Positions 26,834-36,120 are shown, counted from the first letter of the stretch. The stretch is DNA of 64,000 bases from Acidobacteriota bacterium (GCA_030697165.1 JAUYQQ010000013.1:124001-188000); one strand, 5' to 3'. Notes: a model not told the origin generated them from the letters alone. Numbers and translations are program-made.

Positions 26834-26896
26834 CAGGGATCAGGGATCAGGGATCAGGGATCGGGGATCGGGGATCAGGGATCGGGGATCAGGGGA
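26834..26896. repeat. Heptamer array C[AG]GGGAT, 9 units
   Basis: Nine tandem 7-bp units mix CAGGGAT and CGGGGAT and lie directly upstream of the yaeQ start. The + strand has runs of three or four G separated by 3-4 nt, which fits a G-quadruplex motif; it is the template strand for yaeQ. The same heptamer family occurs at 41469-41564 and 59359-59392, always with G on the + strand. Confidence 0.9.
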
Positions 26897-26906
26897 TGCC
26901 AGGAGG

Positions 26907-26924
26907 GCGGCACTTTAGTGCCGC
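26907..26924. repeat. REP-like hairpin GCGGCACT..AGTGCCGC
   Basis: A perfect 8-bp stem with a TT loop lies 17 bp beyond the stop of the FG-GAP gene. It could serve as its terminator; the sequence has the look of a dispersed palindromic element. Confidence 0.65.
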
Positions 26925-26941
26925 TAGAAACCAATCGTACC

Positions 26942-28420
26942 TCACCGCACCCGAACCGTAACGGTCCGGCCGGGCGCGATGCCGCGCTGCCACACCGGCA
27001 CGCGCCTGCCATTCCGCGGCGCGATCACTTGCACATCCACCCGCGACACGCCGGCCGGGACGCCGACGTGCACTGGCATCTCGTTCTGGGCGTCGTAGCC
27101 GGAGCCGGTATCGACCAGGCGCGCGCCCACCAGGCGCGTCGTGCCGGCGGCATAGACGCGCACTTCCGCGCCGGGCAGCGTCGCGCGGCCCCGGCTGTCG
27201 ACCACCCGCACGTGCAGCCCCCGCGCGGCATCGGCGGCCGGCAACAGGTTGCGCATCACCAGGTGCATGCCGTCGGCGCGGGCACCGGTGAGCGCCAGGT
27301 CGAGATCCCCGTCACCATCCACATCGGCCCACTGCACGCCGTGATCCGCCTGCAGCCTTCGGATGGATGGCGGCGTCACGTCGACGAACGCTGATCCGGT
27401 GTTGCGAAACAGCGTGTCCTGCCAGCTGGCGCCGCCGGTGACGGTGCCGTTGACGTAGAGGTCCAGCCGGCCATCGTGATCGAAATCCGCGAACGCGCAC
27501 GCGTCGTAGCGCGAGTCAATGGCGATGTTCCATGCCGCGCCGCGGTCCTCGAACAGGCCCTTGCCGCGGTTGCTGAAGAAGCCCAGCGGGCCGTAGTTGG
27601 CGGCGAACAGATCGAACCGGCCGTCGTTGTCCACATCGGGAGCACAGACGCGAACCGTGCCGTTGCCGGCGTGCTTCGGCGCGCGGCCGCCCCAGGCGAC
27701 GCCTGCCGCCTCCGCGACATCGGTGAACTTGCCGGCGTCGTTGCGATACAAGCCGTTCGCGTCGCCATCCATGTTGGCATCGGCCAGGTCGAGGTCGCCG
27801 TCTTCGTCGTAGTCGAACCACACGGCGCCCACGGTTCGGCGCGGGTCGGCCAGGCCTACGGCCGTTGAAACGTCGGTGAACCGCCCGGCATCTACACGAA
27901 ACAGCGCGTTGGGCCGATCGCGGAACGCCACGAACAGGTCGAGATCGCCGTCCCCGTCAAAATCCACCCACGCCGGCTGGCGTACGGCGCCGGTGGGGAC
28001 GGTCAGCCCCACGGCGGTGGTGACATCGTCGAAGCGGCCACCGGTGTTGCGATAGAGGCGGAGGACGGAGGTTGCGGCTTGGGGGGTGAAACCGAGCAAC
28101 AGGTCGGGGTCGCCATCCGCATCGAAGTCACCCCACGCGGCGGCGCGGGTGGCACGGGAATCGGCCACGCCGGCGGCGGTCGCCACATCGGTAAAGACGC
28201 CCTGGTCGTTGCGATAGAGCCGGTTGGGCGCGCCGTCGAAGCCCACGAACAGGTCGAGGTCGCCGTCGCCATCCACATCGGCAAAGGCATTCACGAAGGT
28301 CGCGCCGGCCCCGAACAGTTCCGGCTGGATGGGCTCGAACAGCGGGCTTGGTGCTTGGGTCGTGGTGGGCTGGAACGACGCCATAAGCAGGGCGCATAGA
28401 AGCAATACGGCAGTTGGCAT
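26942..28420 (-). CDS. FG-GAP/VCBS beta-propeller with ASPIC/UnbV-like end
   Basis: The 492-residue secreted protein has a short signal peptide. At least six calcium-binding FG-GAP repeats follow, with the motif D-x-D-G-D-x-D-L, for example FADVDGDGDLDLFVGFDG, WVDFDGDGDLDLFVAF and WADVDGDGDLDLALTGARAD. The C-terminal region (RGLHVRVVDSRGRATLPGAE onward) resembles the ASPIC/UnbV domain of CRTAC1-like proteins. Such proteins are extracellular or outer-membrane calcium-binding adhesin-like molecules of unknown ligand. Confidence 0.85.
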   Translation of the reverse strand: MPTAVLLLCALLMASFQPTTTQAPSPLFEPIQPELFGAGATFVNAFADVDGDGDLDLFVGFDGAPNRLYRNDQGVFTDVATAAGVADSRATRAAAWGDFDADGDPDLLLGFTPQAATSVLRLYRNTGGRFDDVTTAVGLTVPTGAVRQPAWVDFDGDGDLDLFVAFRDRPNALFRVDAGRFTDVSTAVGLADPRRTVGAVWFDYDEDGDLDLADANMDGDANGLYRNDAGKFTDVAEAAGVAWGGRAPKHAGNGTVRVCAPDVDNDGRFDLFAANYGPLGFFSNRGKGLFEDRGAAWNIAIDSRYDACAFADFDHDGRLDLYVNGTVTGGASWQDTLFRNTGSAFVDVTPPSIRRLQADHGVQWADVDGDGDLDLALTGARADGMHLVMRNLLPAADAARGLHVRVVDSRGRATLPGAEVRVYAAGTTRLVGARLVDTGSGYDAQNEMPVHVGVPAGVSRVDVQVIAPRNGRRVPVWQRGIAPGRTVTVRVR

Positions 28421-28493
28421 AGGACGGCAGCCAGCTTACACCCGCGTTGACGGACTGACGAGGGGGAGCTAGAGTCATGCGTCTGGAGCGTGT

Positions 28494-29930
28494 ATGAACA
28501 TCGCGGTATTTGCCAACGTCGCCATTTTCGTCCTTGCGATGTACTGGCTCGCTCGCCGGGCGAAGAACGGCTCGCCGCTCTCCACCAACGTGCTGATCGC
28601 GGTGCTGCTGGGCGCCGCCCTCGGCGCCGCGGCGCAGGCGGTCTACGGGCTCGGCAGCGCCCCCATCCGTGACACGCTCACCTGGGTGGGCATTGTCGGC
28701 AGCGGTTACGTGCGGCTGCTGCAGATGGTGATCGCGCCGCTCGTGCTGATCTCGATCCTGGCGGCCGTCACCAAGCTGAGCAACGCCCGGTCACTCGGCG
28801 CCATCGCCGGCGGCGTGCTGGGCATGTTGATGGTGACCGTGGCGCTGTCGGCAGTGATCGGCATCGGCATGACGACGCTGTTCGGACTGAGAGCCGACGG
28901 CCTGGTGCAGGGCGCGCGGGAGCTCGAGCGCGGCTCGGCCCTCGAGGCGCAGGTGGCCCAGGCGGCCACGCTCACCATCCCGTCGCTGCTGCAGTCGTTC
29001 GTGCCGATCAACATCTTCGCGGACCTGGCCAACAGCCGCTCCACCTCCATCATCGGCGTCGTCATCTTCGCGGCCCTGCTGGGGCTGGCCGTCCTCTCGC
29101 TGCGCAAGGAGAACCCGGAGCTGGGCGATCGGTTGCTGCGGGGCATCGAGACCCTGCAGGCGCTGATCATGCGGCTGGTGCGCATCGTGATTAGGCTGAC
29201 GCCCTACGGCGTGCTGGCGCTGATGGCGCGGGTGGTGGCGAGCTCGAACGTGCAGGACGTCGTCAACCTGGGCGGGTTCGTGGTGGCGTCGTATGTCGGG
29301 ATGGGCGTGATTTTGGTGATGCACGCGGTCATCCTCACGATGGCCGGTCTCAGCCCGGTGCGCTTCTACCAGAAAATCTGGCCGGTGCTCACCTTCGCGT
29401 TTACGTCCCGTTCGAGCGCCGCGGCCATCCCGCTCAGCGTCGAGACGCAAGTCACCCGGCTTGGCGTGTCCCCCGCCATTGCCAACTTCGCCGCCAGCTT
29501 CGGCGCCACCATCGGGCAGAACGCGTGCGCCGGGCTCTACCCCGCCATGCTTGCCGTGATGATCGCGCCGAGCGCGGGCATCGACCCCACCTCGCTCTCG
29601 TTCATCGGCTCTCTCGTGGTCGTGGCGACGCTCGGGTCGTTTGGCATCGCCGGCGTCGGCGGCGGCGCCACGTTTGCTGCGCTCGTGGTGCTGTCGGCCA
29701 TGAACCTGCCGGTGGCACTGGCTGGCCTGCTCATCTCGGTGGAGCCACTCATCGACATGGGCCGCACGGCGGTGAACGTGAGCGGATCGATGATGGCCGG
29801 CACGGTGACCAGCCGGTGGCTGGGGCAGACCGAGATGGCGGTGTATGCGGCCAGCGACGCGGTGGCGGTGGCGCCGGCCGCGGCGGCCACGCCCGACCGT
29901 GTCGGCGAGTCCGCGCCCTCCGCGATATGA
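28494..29930 (+). CDS. Dicarboxylate/amino acid:cation symporter, TcyP-like (cystine)
   Basis: The 478-residue protein has about eight helices plus two re-entrant loops, as in the GltP/DctA fold. IVGSGYVRLLQMVIAPLVLI and the serine-rich loop FAFTSRSSAAAIPLSVETQ are diagnostic. VGGGATFAALVVLSAMNLPV and DMGRTAVNVSGSM carry the substrate and cation residues. The N-terminal pattern resembles TcyP (YdjN), an L-cystine symporter, more than DctA, so cystine uptake is my preferred reading. A GGAG Shine-Dalgarno site lies about 7 nt upstream of the ATG, unlike many neighbours. The stop is 7 nt before the amidase start. Confidence 0.85.
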   Translation: MNIAVFANVAIFVLAMYWLARRAKNGSPLSTNVLIAVLLGAALGAAAQAVYGLGSAPIRDTLTWVGIVGSGYVRLLQMVIAPLVLISILAAVTKLSNARSLGAIAGGVLGMLMVTVALSAVIGIGMTTLFGLRADGLVQGARELERGSALEAQVAQAATLTIPSLLQSFVPINIFADLANSRSTSIIGVVIFAALLGLAVLSLRKENPELGDRLLRGIETLQALIMRLVRIVIRLTPYGVLALMARVVASSNVQDVVNLGGFVVASYVGMGVILVMHAVILTMAGLSPVRFYQKIWPVLTFAFTSRSSAAAIPLSVETQVTRLGVSPAIANFAASFGATIGQNACAGLYPAMLAVMIAPSAGIDPTSLSFIGSLVVVATLGSFGIAGVGGGATFAALVVLSAMNLPVALAGLLISVEPLIDMGRTAVNVSGSMMAGTVTSRWLGQTEMAVYAASDAVAVAPAAAATPDRVGESAPSAI

Positions 29931-29931
29931 T
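29926..29931 (+). promoter_or_regulatory. -10-like hexamer for the amidase gene (leaderless)
   Basis: TATGAT overlaps the end of the symporter gene and is exactly 6 nt before the GTG start. No Shine-Dalgarno sequence is present. Confidence 0.5.
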
Positions 29932-29937
29932 TCGCGC

Positions 29938-31494
29938 GTGACCAGACCCGCGCTCATCGTCGCGCTGCTCGTCGCGGCCTGCGCCGCGCCGCAGGCGCAA
30001 TCCCCGCCCGCCTTCGACGTGCACGAGGCGTCGATCGCACAGATCCACTCGGCGTTACAGGCCAGGCGCCTCACCTGCCGCGCGTTGGTCGAGCAGTATC
30101 TGCGTCGCATTGATGTCTTCGACAAGAACGGACCCGCCCTCAACGCCATCGTCATCACCAACCCCGAGGCGCTGAAGCAGGCGGACGATCTGGATCGACG
30201 TTTTGCCGAGAGCGGCCTCACCGGACCGCTCCACTGCGTGCCGACGATCGTGAAGGACAACTTCGAGACAATCGGGCTGCAAAGCGCCAATGGCTCGCTG
30301 GCGCTGGCTGGCTTCGTGTCGAACAAGGACGCGTTCCAGGTGGCGCGCATCAAGGCGGCCGGCGCGATCGTCATCGCCAAGTCGAACATGGCGGAGTGGG
30401 CGTTCACGCCCAACGAAACCCTGAGTTCGATCCTGCCCGGTTACACGAAGAACCCCTATGCGCTCGACCGGGTCACGGCGGGATCGAGCGGCGGCACGGC
30501 AGCGGGGGTCGCGGCCAGCTTTGGCGCCGTCGGCCTCGGCAGCGACACCGGCAATTCCATTCGCGGCCCGTCATCGCATCAAGCGCTGGTAGGCATTCGC
30601 TCGACCATGGGGCTGACGAGCCGGGGCGGCGTGATGCCGCTCAACCTGCTGGCCGACATCGCCGGACCGATGGCGCGAACGGTGGAGGATGCGGTGAAGG
30701 TGTTCCAGGTGGTGGTCGGCAGCGACCCGGCCGACCCGGTGACGGCGGCCGCGGCGGCGCACCTGCCGCAAAACTACTCCGCGGCGCTGGTGCGCGATGG
30801 GCTGAAGGGCGCGCGAATCGGTGTGTTGCGCTTTGCGTACGAACGCGAGTCCACCGACCCGGAGATCGTGCAGGTGTTCATGCGCGCGGTCGACGACTTG
30901 CGAACCCATGGCGCGACCATTATCGATCCAGGCGTCGTCGACGGCCTCGATCAGATCAAGCGGCCGCAGGGCATGGGCCCGTGCGCCGGGTTCAAGTACG
31001 ACATCAACCGCTACCTCGCCGAACACGGCGAACGCGTGCCGGTGAAGAGCCTGGCCGAGATCGTCAAGTCGGGCCGGTTCCACCCCACCGTCCGGCGTCA
31101 ACTCGAACAAGGCGAGCAGGGCCCCGAGAACGGTCCCGATTCACCGGAGTGCAAGGCCGACGCACAGTATCGCCAACAGGTGCGCGAGGCCGTCACGAAG
31201 ACGATGGATGCGCAGAAGCTGGATGCCTGGGTCTATCCCACGTGGAGCAATCCGCCGCGCCTGATCGGCGACCTGAATACGCCCGGCGGCGACAACAGCC
31301 AGTTCTTCTCGCCCACCACGGGGTTTCCGTCGATCCAAGTGCCGATGGGTTACACGCGCGGGGGCCGGCTGCCGGCCGGCATCACCTTCTTCGGTCGCGC
31401 GTGGTCGGAACCCACGTTGATCAAGCTCGCCTACGCCTACGAGCAGGCGACGCATCACCGCCGCGCGCCTGAAAGCACGCCGCCATTGCGCTAG
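29938..31494 (+). CDS. Exported amidase-signature family hydrolase
   Basis: The 518-residue protein starts at GTG, with a signal peptide ending near APQAQS. The Ser-cisSer-Lys triad of the amidase signature is visible: Lys in VPTIVKDNF, cis-Ser in GSDTGNSIRGPS and nucleophile Ser in DRVTAGSSGGTAAGVAA. The family hydrolyses amides from small molecules to peptides; the substrate is unknown, and GatA is excluded by the signal peptide and lack of partners. The start is preceded by TATGAT at 6-nt spacing. Confidence 0.9.
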   Translation: MTRPALIVALLVAACAAPQAQSPPAFDVHEASIAQIHSALQARRLTCRALVEQYLRRIDVFDKNGPALNAIVITNPEALKQADDLDRRFAESGLTGPLHCVPTIVKDNFETIGLQSANGSLALAGFVSNKDAFQVARIKAAGAIVIAKSNMAEWAFTPNETLSSILPGYTKNPYALDRVTAGSSGGTAAGVAASFGAVGLGSDTGNSIRGPSSHQALVGIRSTMGLTSRGGVMPLNLLADIAGPMARTVEDAVKVFQVVVGSDPADPVTAAAAAHLPQNYSAALVRDGLKGARIGVLRFAYERESTDPEIVQVFMRAVDDLRTHGATIIDPGVVDGLDQIKRPQGMGPCAGFKYDINRYLAEHGERVPVKSLAEIVKSGRFHPTVRRQLEQGEQGPENGPDSPECKADAQYRQQVREAVTKTMDAQKLDAWVYPTWSNPPRLIGDLNTPGGDNSQFFSPTTGFPSIQVPMGYTRGGRLPAGITFFGRAWSEPTLIKLAYAYEQATHHRRAPESTPPLR

Positions 31495-31575
31495 CAGTAT
31501 TTGATGGCCGGCTCGCGCAACCAGCGATAAGCTCATCTATTCGATTCATTCGTCACCCGAAGGGACCTTCAATTG

Positions 31576-31929
31576 ATGAAATCACTCACGCTCGCGCTCG
31601 CTCTGCTCGCCGGAAGCCTGGCGCCGATCCTCGCGCAGAGCAAACTCGACTTCACGCTCAAGAACGACACCGGCGTCATCATTGCCGAGGTCTACGTGGC
31701 TCCCAGCACCTCGGATGACTGGGAAGAAGACATCATGGGCAAGGACGTCCTCGGCAACGGCGAGTCGGTGGACATCACGTTCTCTCGCACGGAAAAGACC
31801 TGCGACTGGGACCTGAAGATCGTTGACGAGGACGACAACGAAATCGAGTGGACCGAACTGAACCTCTGCACGGCATCGCACATCACCCTGCAGTACAAGG
31901 GCAAGAAGGCGACGGCGATCATCAAGTAA
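31576..31929 (+). CDS. Small secreted protein, unknown function
   Basis: The 117-residue protein has a signal peptide (MKSLTLALALLAGSLAPILA). It then folds as an acidic beta-rich domain with KNDTGVIIAEVYVAPSTSDD and WDLKIVDEDDNEIEWTELNL. Two cysteines (TCDWD and NLCTAS) could form a disulfide. It belongs to a family of short secreted proteins in this phylum whose role is not known to me. GGGACC before the ATG is a plausible ribosome-binding site; a TTG three bases upstream is an alternative start. Confidence 0.75.
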   Translation: MKSLTLALALLAGSLAPILAQSKLDFTLKNDTGVIIAEVYVAPSTSDDWEEDIMGKDVLGNGESVDITFSRTEKTCDWDLKIVDEDDNEIEWTELNLCTASHITLQYKGKKATAIIK

Positions 31930-31960
31930 GGAGTCAGCCAGCGGCGGGTGTGCAGAATGG

Positions 31961-32006
31961 TCCGGCTAGCCACCTTCGCCAAGGCTACGGTGGTCAAGAA
32001 GCCGGA
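31961..32006. repeat. Palindromic repeat copy A (22-bp core shared with 53238)
   Basis: The core CACCTTCGCCAAGGCTACGGTG (31971-31992, split here as CACCTTCGCCA plus AGGCTACGGTG) lies inside an outer stem TCCGGCT (31961-31967)/AGCCGGA (32000-32006). It separates the convergent small-protein and msrB genes and ends 2 bp from the msrB stop. The identical 22-mer occurs inverted inside a coding region at 53238-53259. Confidence 0.85.
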
Positions 32007-32008
32007 CG

Positions 32009-32500
32009 CTACATATCAGCGGCGGGGTCGGCGAGCGACGCCAGCTTGTCGGCGTCGGTGAAGCGCAACGATTCGGAGTTGACGCAGTGGCGCTGCCCGG
32101 TCGGCTTGGGACCATCGGGAAAGACGTGCCCCAGGTGGCAGTCGCAGCGCGCGCACAGGATCTCGACGCGCACCATGCCGAAACTGCGATCCGAGATCGT
32201 AGCGACGTTCTCTTCGGCGATCGGCTGGAAGAAACTGGGCCAGCCGGTGCCCGACTCGAACTTGGCGTTCGACGAGAACAACGGCAGCCCGCAGCACACG
32301 CACGAGTAGACGCCACTGCGCTTGTTATCGAGCAACGTGCCGCAGAACGGCCGCTCGGTGCCGTGCGCCCGGGCTACCGCGAACTCCTCTGGCGTGAGAA
32401 GCTCTTGCCACTCGGCATCGCTCTTCTCGACCCGCGGCACCGGCAACGGCCCGACCAGCTGGCCGTGGCGGTTGTAGACGAACAACGGCACCAGCTTCAC
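32009..32500 (-). CDS. msrB: Peptide-methionine (R)-S-oxide reductase
   Basis: The 163-residue protein contains the SelR/MsrB domain. Zinc cysteines occur in CVCCGLPLF and CARCDCHLGHVFPDG, GTGWPSFFQP is the substrate pocket, and the catalytic Cys is in RHCVNSESLRF. It reduces methionine-R-sulfoxide in proteins. The GTG start at 32500 gives no signal peptide, so it should be cytoplasmic. It lies 22 bp downstream of the Uma2 gene on the same strand. Confidence 0.92.
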   Translation of the reverse strand: MKLVPLFVYNRHGQLVGPLPVPRVEKSDAEWQELLTPEEFAVARAHGTERPFCGTLLDNKRSGVYSCVCCGLPLFSSNAKFESGTGWPSFFQPIAEENVATISDRSFGMVRVEILCARCDCHLGHVFPDGPKPTGQRHCVNSESLRFTDADKLASLADPAADM

Positions 32501-32522
32501 TTGTGACTCTCTCTTCTCGGGA

Positions 32523-33104
32523 CTACCCGAACAATTGGCCGAGCGGGAGTGCCCAACCCGGCAAGAGCGGCGTGGTGAGGGCTCGGTCAGCCGCCAGCAC
32601 TCCCACACGAACGAACTTAGCGTTCTCGTCCAGTCGATCCACGGTCACTGTGTTTCGCTCCGGATCAATCATCCAGTATTCCCGCACGCTGCTCTTCTCA
32701 AACAGCCGCTGCTTGAGCTGCTGATCGCGCCTCCTTGTGGATGGCGACAGGATCTCCACAACCAGGGCCGGTGCGCCCACGACGTTCTTCTCCGTCAGGA
32801 TGCTCTGTTGGTCAGCGGCGACGAACAGCAGATCCGGCTCGACGATGTCCCAGTGTGACAGGACCACATCCAGTGGCGCGTAGTAGACCTCACCGACCAA
32901 CGGGTGTGCTCGCAGGTACTCCGCGAGCGACAGATGGAGTCGGCCTGAGAGCTTCTGGTGCCTCAGGTTAGGGGAGGGCGTCACGTAGTGCTCCCCATCG
33001 ATGAGCTCGTGCCGTTGCCCATCGTCCGGGAACAACAGGAAGTCGTCGTAGGTGAGGCGAGAGTCAGGCCGAGCGCTCGTCGACATGGCGTCGCTACCCT
33101 CCAT
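32523..33104 (-). CDS. Uma2-family putative restriction endonuclease
   Basis: The 193-residue protein is a Uma2/DUF820 protein of the PD-(D/E)XK fold. RLTYDDFLLFPDDGQRHELI gives the N-terminal acidic residue, and DIVEPDLLFVAADQ with GAPALVVEILSPSTRRRD gives the E-P-D and E-x-x core. VREYWMIDPERNTVTV completes the family pattern. Family members occur in many copies in some genomes and their targets are unknown. The first ATG (33104) has TAAGAT exactly 6 nt upstream, supporting it over the ATG at 33086. Confidence 0.87.
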   Translation of the reverse strand: MEGSDAMSTSARPDSRLTYDDFLLFPDDGQRHELIDGEHYVTPSPNLRHQKLSGRLHLSLAEYLRAHPLVGEVYYAPLDVVLSHWDIVEPDLLFVAADQQSILTEKNVVGAPALVVEILSPSTRRRDQQLKQRLFEKSSVREYWMIDPERNTVTVDRLDENAKFVRVGVLAADRALTTPLLPGWALPLGQLFG

Positions 33105-33110
33105 TCGGCA

Positions 33111-33116
33111 ATCTTA
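33111..33116 (-). promoter_or_regulatory. -10-like hexamer for the Uma2 gene (leaderless)
   Basis: TAAGAT lies 6 nt before the ATG at 33104. The 160-bp gap to the next gene (33105-33264) shows nothing else that I recognise. Confidence 0.5.
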
Positions 33117-33264
33117 CACCTGGGCATGACGACCCAGTAGTGCTAACGCCGTGCCGCTCGCATTCCCGCGCGTTCGCTCGTATTTGCGTGAATCGTGGAA
33201 TGAGCGATAGCAGAAACAGCAGCGGCAACGGCCGGGCGGTGTGGCAGATCCTGCGAGGTGATGC

Positions 33265-35163
33265 CTACTGGATGGGCATCGTGCCACGCCACAGTGTCTC
33301 GCCTTCGACCGTGACCACGATGGTGGCCGAACCGGCGGCCGCCGGATCCCGCTGATCGACAATCGCGGTGAATGCCCGCTCGTTGGCGCCCCCGGCCGTT
33401 GTCGTCACGCCGGTGAAGCTCGACCAGCCGTCGGTGGATTGCAGGACCCCCAAGACGCTGGCCGCGATTGACCTGGTCTTATCCGGCGCGTCGATGGTGA
33501 ACGTGCCGATCGCCTGTCGTGCTCCCGCGCGGTGGGTGATATCGATGGCGACTCGTGCTCTCGCCGCCAAGCCCTTGGCCGAAAGCTCGCGGGCACCGAA
33601 GGACATGGGCCGGCTGGGCATGTTGCCGGATCTGAGCAAGGCACGACCGCTGCGCACGCCCGTAGCAGTGCCGTTGGTCAACGCGACGGTGCCGTTGACC
33701 AGCACGTGCCGAATGCCCTCCGATGGCAGCGCCGGCTGTTCGTAAGTCGCACGATCAATTACCGTCGCCGGGTCGAGCACAACTAGGTCGGCGGCCATGC
33801 CGAGCGCGATCAGGCCGCGATCGATCATGCCGATGGTGGCGGCGGGCAGCGCCGAGGATTTCCGGATCGCCTCCTCCCACGACATGATCTGCTGCTCGCG
33901 CACGTAGCGGCCGAGGACGCGCGGATACGAACCGTAGAAACGTGGATGGACTCGGGTGGCGGTCGAGGCGCCGCAGTCGCATGCCATCGACGTGGTGGGG
34001 TGCTGGAGGATCTTGACCAGGTCGGCCTCGCTGCCGAAGCGCAGGATCGCGCCGGGATCCCCGGTGGTTTCGAGAATCCGGACGATGGTCTCGCCGGCCC
34101 CGGCATTCATGTCTTTCATCACCGCGGTCAATTCCTGCTGGGTGCGCGGGAGGTAGACACCCTGCGGGCCGCCGAAACGCGCGGTCATGGCCTGCTCGGC
34201 CTCGGTGATAATCCGCGCGCGCTCGGCCGGCTCGGCAAACCGCTTCAGCATGGCCTGGCGCCCGCCCTCTTGCGCCCAGCCCGGAATGATCAACGAGCCA
34301 AGGCCCGACTGACCGGCGAGATACGGATACGCATCGGCCGCGGTGTAGGCACCGCGCCTGGTCGCGTCATCCATCGACGCGAGAATGGCGCCCGCGGTTC
34401 CCTGCTCCAAGCCCTGGGCTTTCATGTGGGTCACGACCGGGACCAGTCCGGCTTTCTGCCCAATCGCGACGGTCTCGGCCACGCCGACCTTCGAACTGTA
34501 GTTGGATTCCGGTGCGATGCGATCGTGATTGGTGAAGTTGGTGCGGAAGGGCCGCGCCACGTCGACAATCCTGATCACTTCCTCGGTGCGGGCGAAGTAC
34601 CCCGGCTTGTAGTCGAGCCCGGCTGACACGCCCCACGCGCCTTGATCGAGACCCCTGGCGATCAGCGCGCGCATCTGCTCGATCTCGGCCGGCGTCGGAC
34701 GCTTGTCCGCGTTCCCGTTCACCGACTGCCAGGCGGCATTGAAGCCGATGTAGCCGCCGATGTTCACGGCCAGGCCGGACGCAGCCAGCGTCTGCATTTG
34801 CTGCGCGATGTCGAGCGGCCCGTTGCCGTCGGCGTTGAAGATCTCGGTGGTCACGCCTTGCGTCAGCATGTTCACCGCCGTCGGCAGCGCGTCGGGTGAG
34901 GCGTGGCTGTGGATGTTGATGAAGCCTGGTGTCACGAACAGTCCGCGCGCCTCGATCTCGGTCGCTGCGGTCGCGCCGGCCAGGTCGCCGATGGCGACAA
35001 TGAAGCCGTTACGGACGGCGATGTCGGCGTCGTAGCGGGGATTGCCGCTGCCGTCGAGCACCGTGCCGTGGCGAATGATGGTGTCATACCGAGGGGCCTG
35101 TGCCTGGGCGTGGCCAATCGACAGACTGATGAGGCAGGCAACGGCGAAGCAAGTCGGGTTCAT
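33265..35163 (-). CDS. Exported D-aminoacylase-type amidohydrolase
   Basis: The 632-residue protein has a signal peptide. The composite beta-domain YDTIIRHGTVLDGSGNPRYD and the HxH metal motif FVTPGFINIHSHASPD follow. VPVVTHMKAQG and AADAYPYLAGQ occur in the barrel, then GYMADLVVLDP-type closure (GMAADLVVLDPATVIDR). This is the N-acyl-D-amino-acid deacylase/dihydroorotase-like group. About 130 extra C-terminal residues form a beta-rich tail not found in classical enzymes. The periplasmic location suggests hydrolysis of exogenous N-acyl amino acids or peptides. The ATG overlaps the preceding gene's stop (ATGA). Confidence 0.87.
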   Translation of the reverse strand: MNPTCFAVACLISLSIGHAQAQAPRYDTIIRHGTVLDGSGNPRYDADIAVRNGFIVAIGDLAGATAATEIEARGLFVTPGFINIHSHASPDALPTAVNMLTQGVTTEIFNADGNGPLDIAQQMQTLAASGLAVNIGGYIGFNAAWQSVNGNADKRPTPAEIEQMRALIARGLDQGAWGVSAGLDYKPGYFARTEEVIRIVDVARPFRTNFTNHDRIAPESNYSSKVGVAETVAIGQKAGLVPVVTHMKAQGLEQGTAGAILASMDDATRRGAYTAADAYPYLAGQSGLGSLIIPGWAQEGGRQAMLKRFAEPAERARIITEAEQAMTARFGGPQGVYLPRTQQELTAVMKDMNAGAGETIVRILETTGDPGAILRFGSEADLVKILQHPTTSMACDCGASTATRVHPRFYGSYPRVLGRYVREQQIMSWEEAIRKSSALPAATIGMIDRGLIALGMAADLVVLDPATVIDRATYEQPALPSEGIRHVLVNGTVALTNGTATGVRSGRALLRSGNMPSRPMSFGARELSAKGLAARARVAIDITHRAGARQAIGTFTIDAPDKTRSIAASVLGVLQSTDGWSSFTGVTTTAGGANERAFTAIVDQRDPAAAGSATIVVTVEGETLWRGTMPIQ

Positions 35164-36083
35164 GGCGCGGTGCCGGATGATAGCACCCACCCATCGGCGT
35201 AGTGAACGATCAGCAGGTCGCTCTGTCGGATAGCCTGCTTAAGAAGTTCAGCGTCAAGCGGGCGATCGGCGGTGATGCATTGGCGGACCGCCTCGATCCG
35301 CAGCACCGCATCGGCAATGTCCGCAACCCGCAGCACCGCCTCCAGCCCATCGGCGGTGTACGCGGCCCACGAAGCGAATACCTTGGCCGCGCGGTACCGC
35401 TGCACCACTGGCGCAAAGCCCGGCCACGCCGGCGCGACCCGCGCCTCCCACTGTTGCTCTACATCAGACGGCGCCTCGTTCCATGACCAGGGCGCGGGCA
35501 CGGCGAAGCGCGCGTGCTCGAACAAGGCAATCGCGACGGCCATCGATGGAGTCGTGGGCGCCTTCCCCACTTCAGAGCGCTCCCAGGCCGCGAACGCGTC
35601 GAACGTCATCAGCCGCTCCGGCGCTTCGAGCGGCGGCAGTGATTCGCGCGCATCGAGCCCTTCGGGAAGGTCGAAACCCGCGACCGGTGACGGCCCGTCG
35701 ACAATCTCAATCGCTCCTTCATGCGTGAACAGCAGCGACGCTGCCGCCGGGCAGTAGTGCGACAGCGTGACGTGCACGCCACGCTGATCGATCAGGCAGA
35801 CGTACGGGAAATGCGCGCAGCTCACCGGGCGCGCGCGGTGAACCCCGCAGCCGCCGGCGCCGTGAAACACGCAGTGACCGTTCGCCTGCAGCGCCAGCAT
35901 CCCGGCCACCTCGCCGGGCGCGTCGGGTTCAGGCACCAGCCACGAGTCGTCTGGCCGGCCCGCCAGGCCGCGAATGGGAATGACCCGGTCACGTTCCACC
36001 GGAATCGCCCAGCCCGAGGAACAACAGGCGCCGCTGTGGCGGCAGGCGTAGGTGACGTGGAAGTTGAGCCAGGAGGTGCGCAC
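35160..36083 (-). CDS. YkgJ-type cysteine-cluster protein
   Basis: The 307-residue protein has an N-terminal Cys/His cluster: YACRHSGACCSSGWAIPV, then HCVFHGAGGCGVHRARPVSC, AHFPYVC and SHYC. This fits the YkgJ/Fli-B family proposed to bind zinc or an iron-sulfur cluster. The C-terminal 200 residues are helical and lack recognised motifs. The function is unknown. The GTG start at 36083 is only 8 bp from the outer end of the repeat-flanked cassette at 36091. Its stop overlaps the amidohydrolase start. Confidence 0.75.
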   Translation of the reverse strand: MRTSWLNFHVTYACRHSGACCSSGWAIPVERDRVIPIRGLAGRPDDSWLVPEPDAPGEVAGMLALQANGHCVFHGAGGCGVHRARPVSCAHFPYVCLIDQRGVHVTLSHYCPAAASLLFTHEGAIEIVDGPSPVAGFDLPEGLDARESLPPLEAPERLMTFDAFAAWERSEVGKAPTTPSMAVAIALFEHARFAVPAPWSWNEAPSDVEQQWEARVAPAWPGFAPVVQRYRAAKVFASWAAYTADGLEAVLRVADIADAVLRIEAVRQCITADRPLDAELLKQAIRQSDLLIVHYADGWVLSSGTAP

Positions 36084-36120
36084 TTGGGTGGAGTTGAAAG
36101 TTTAAGAGTTGGTAGTTGGT

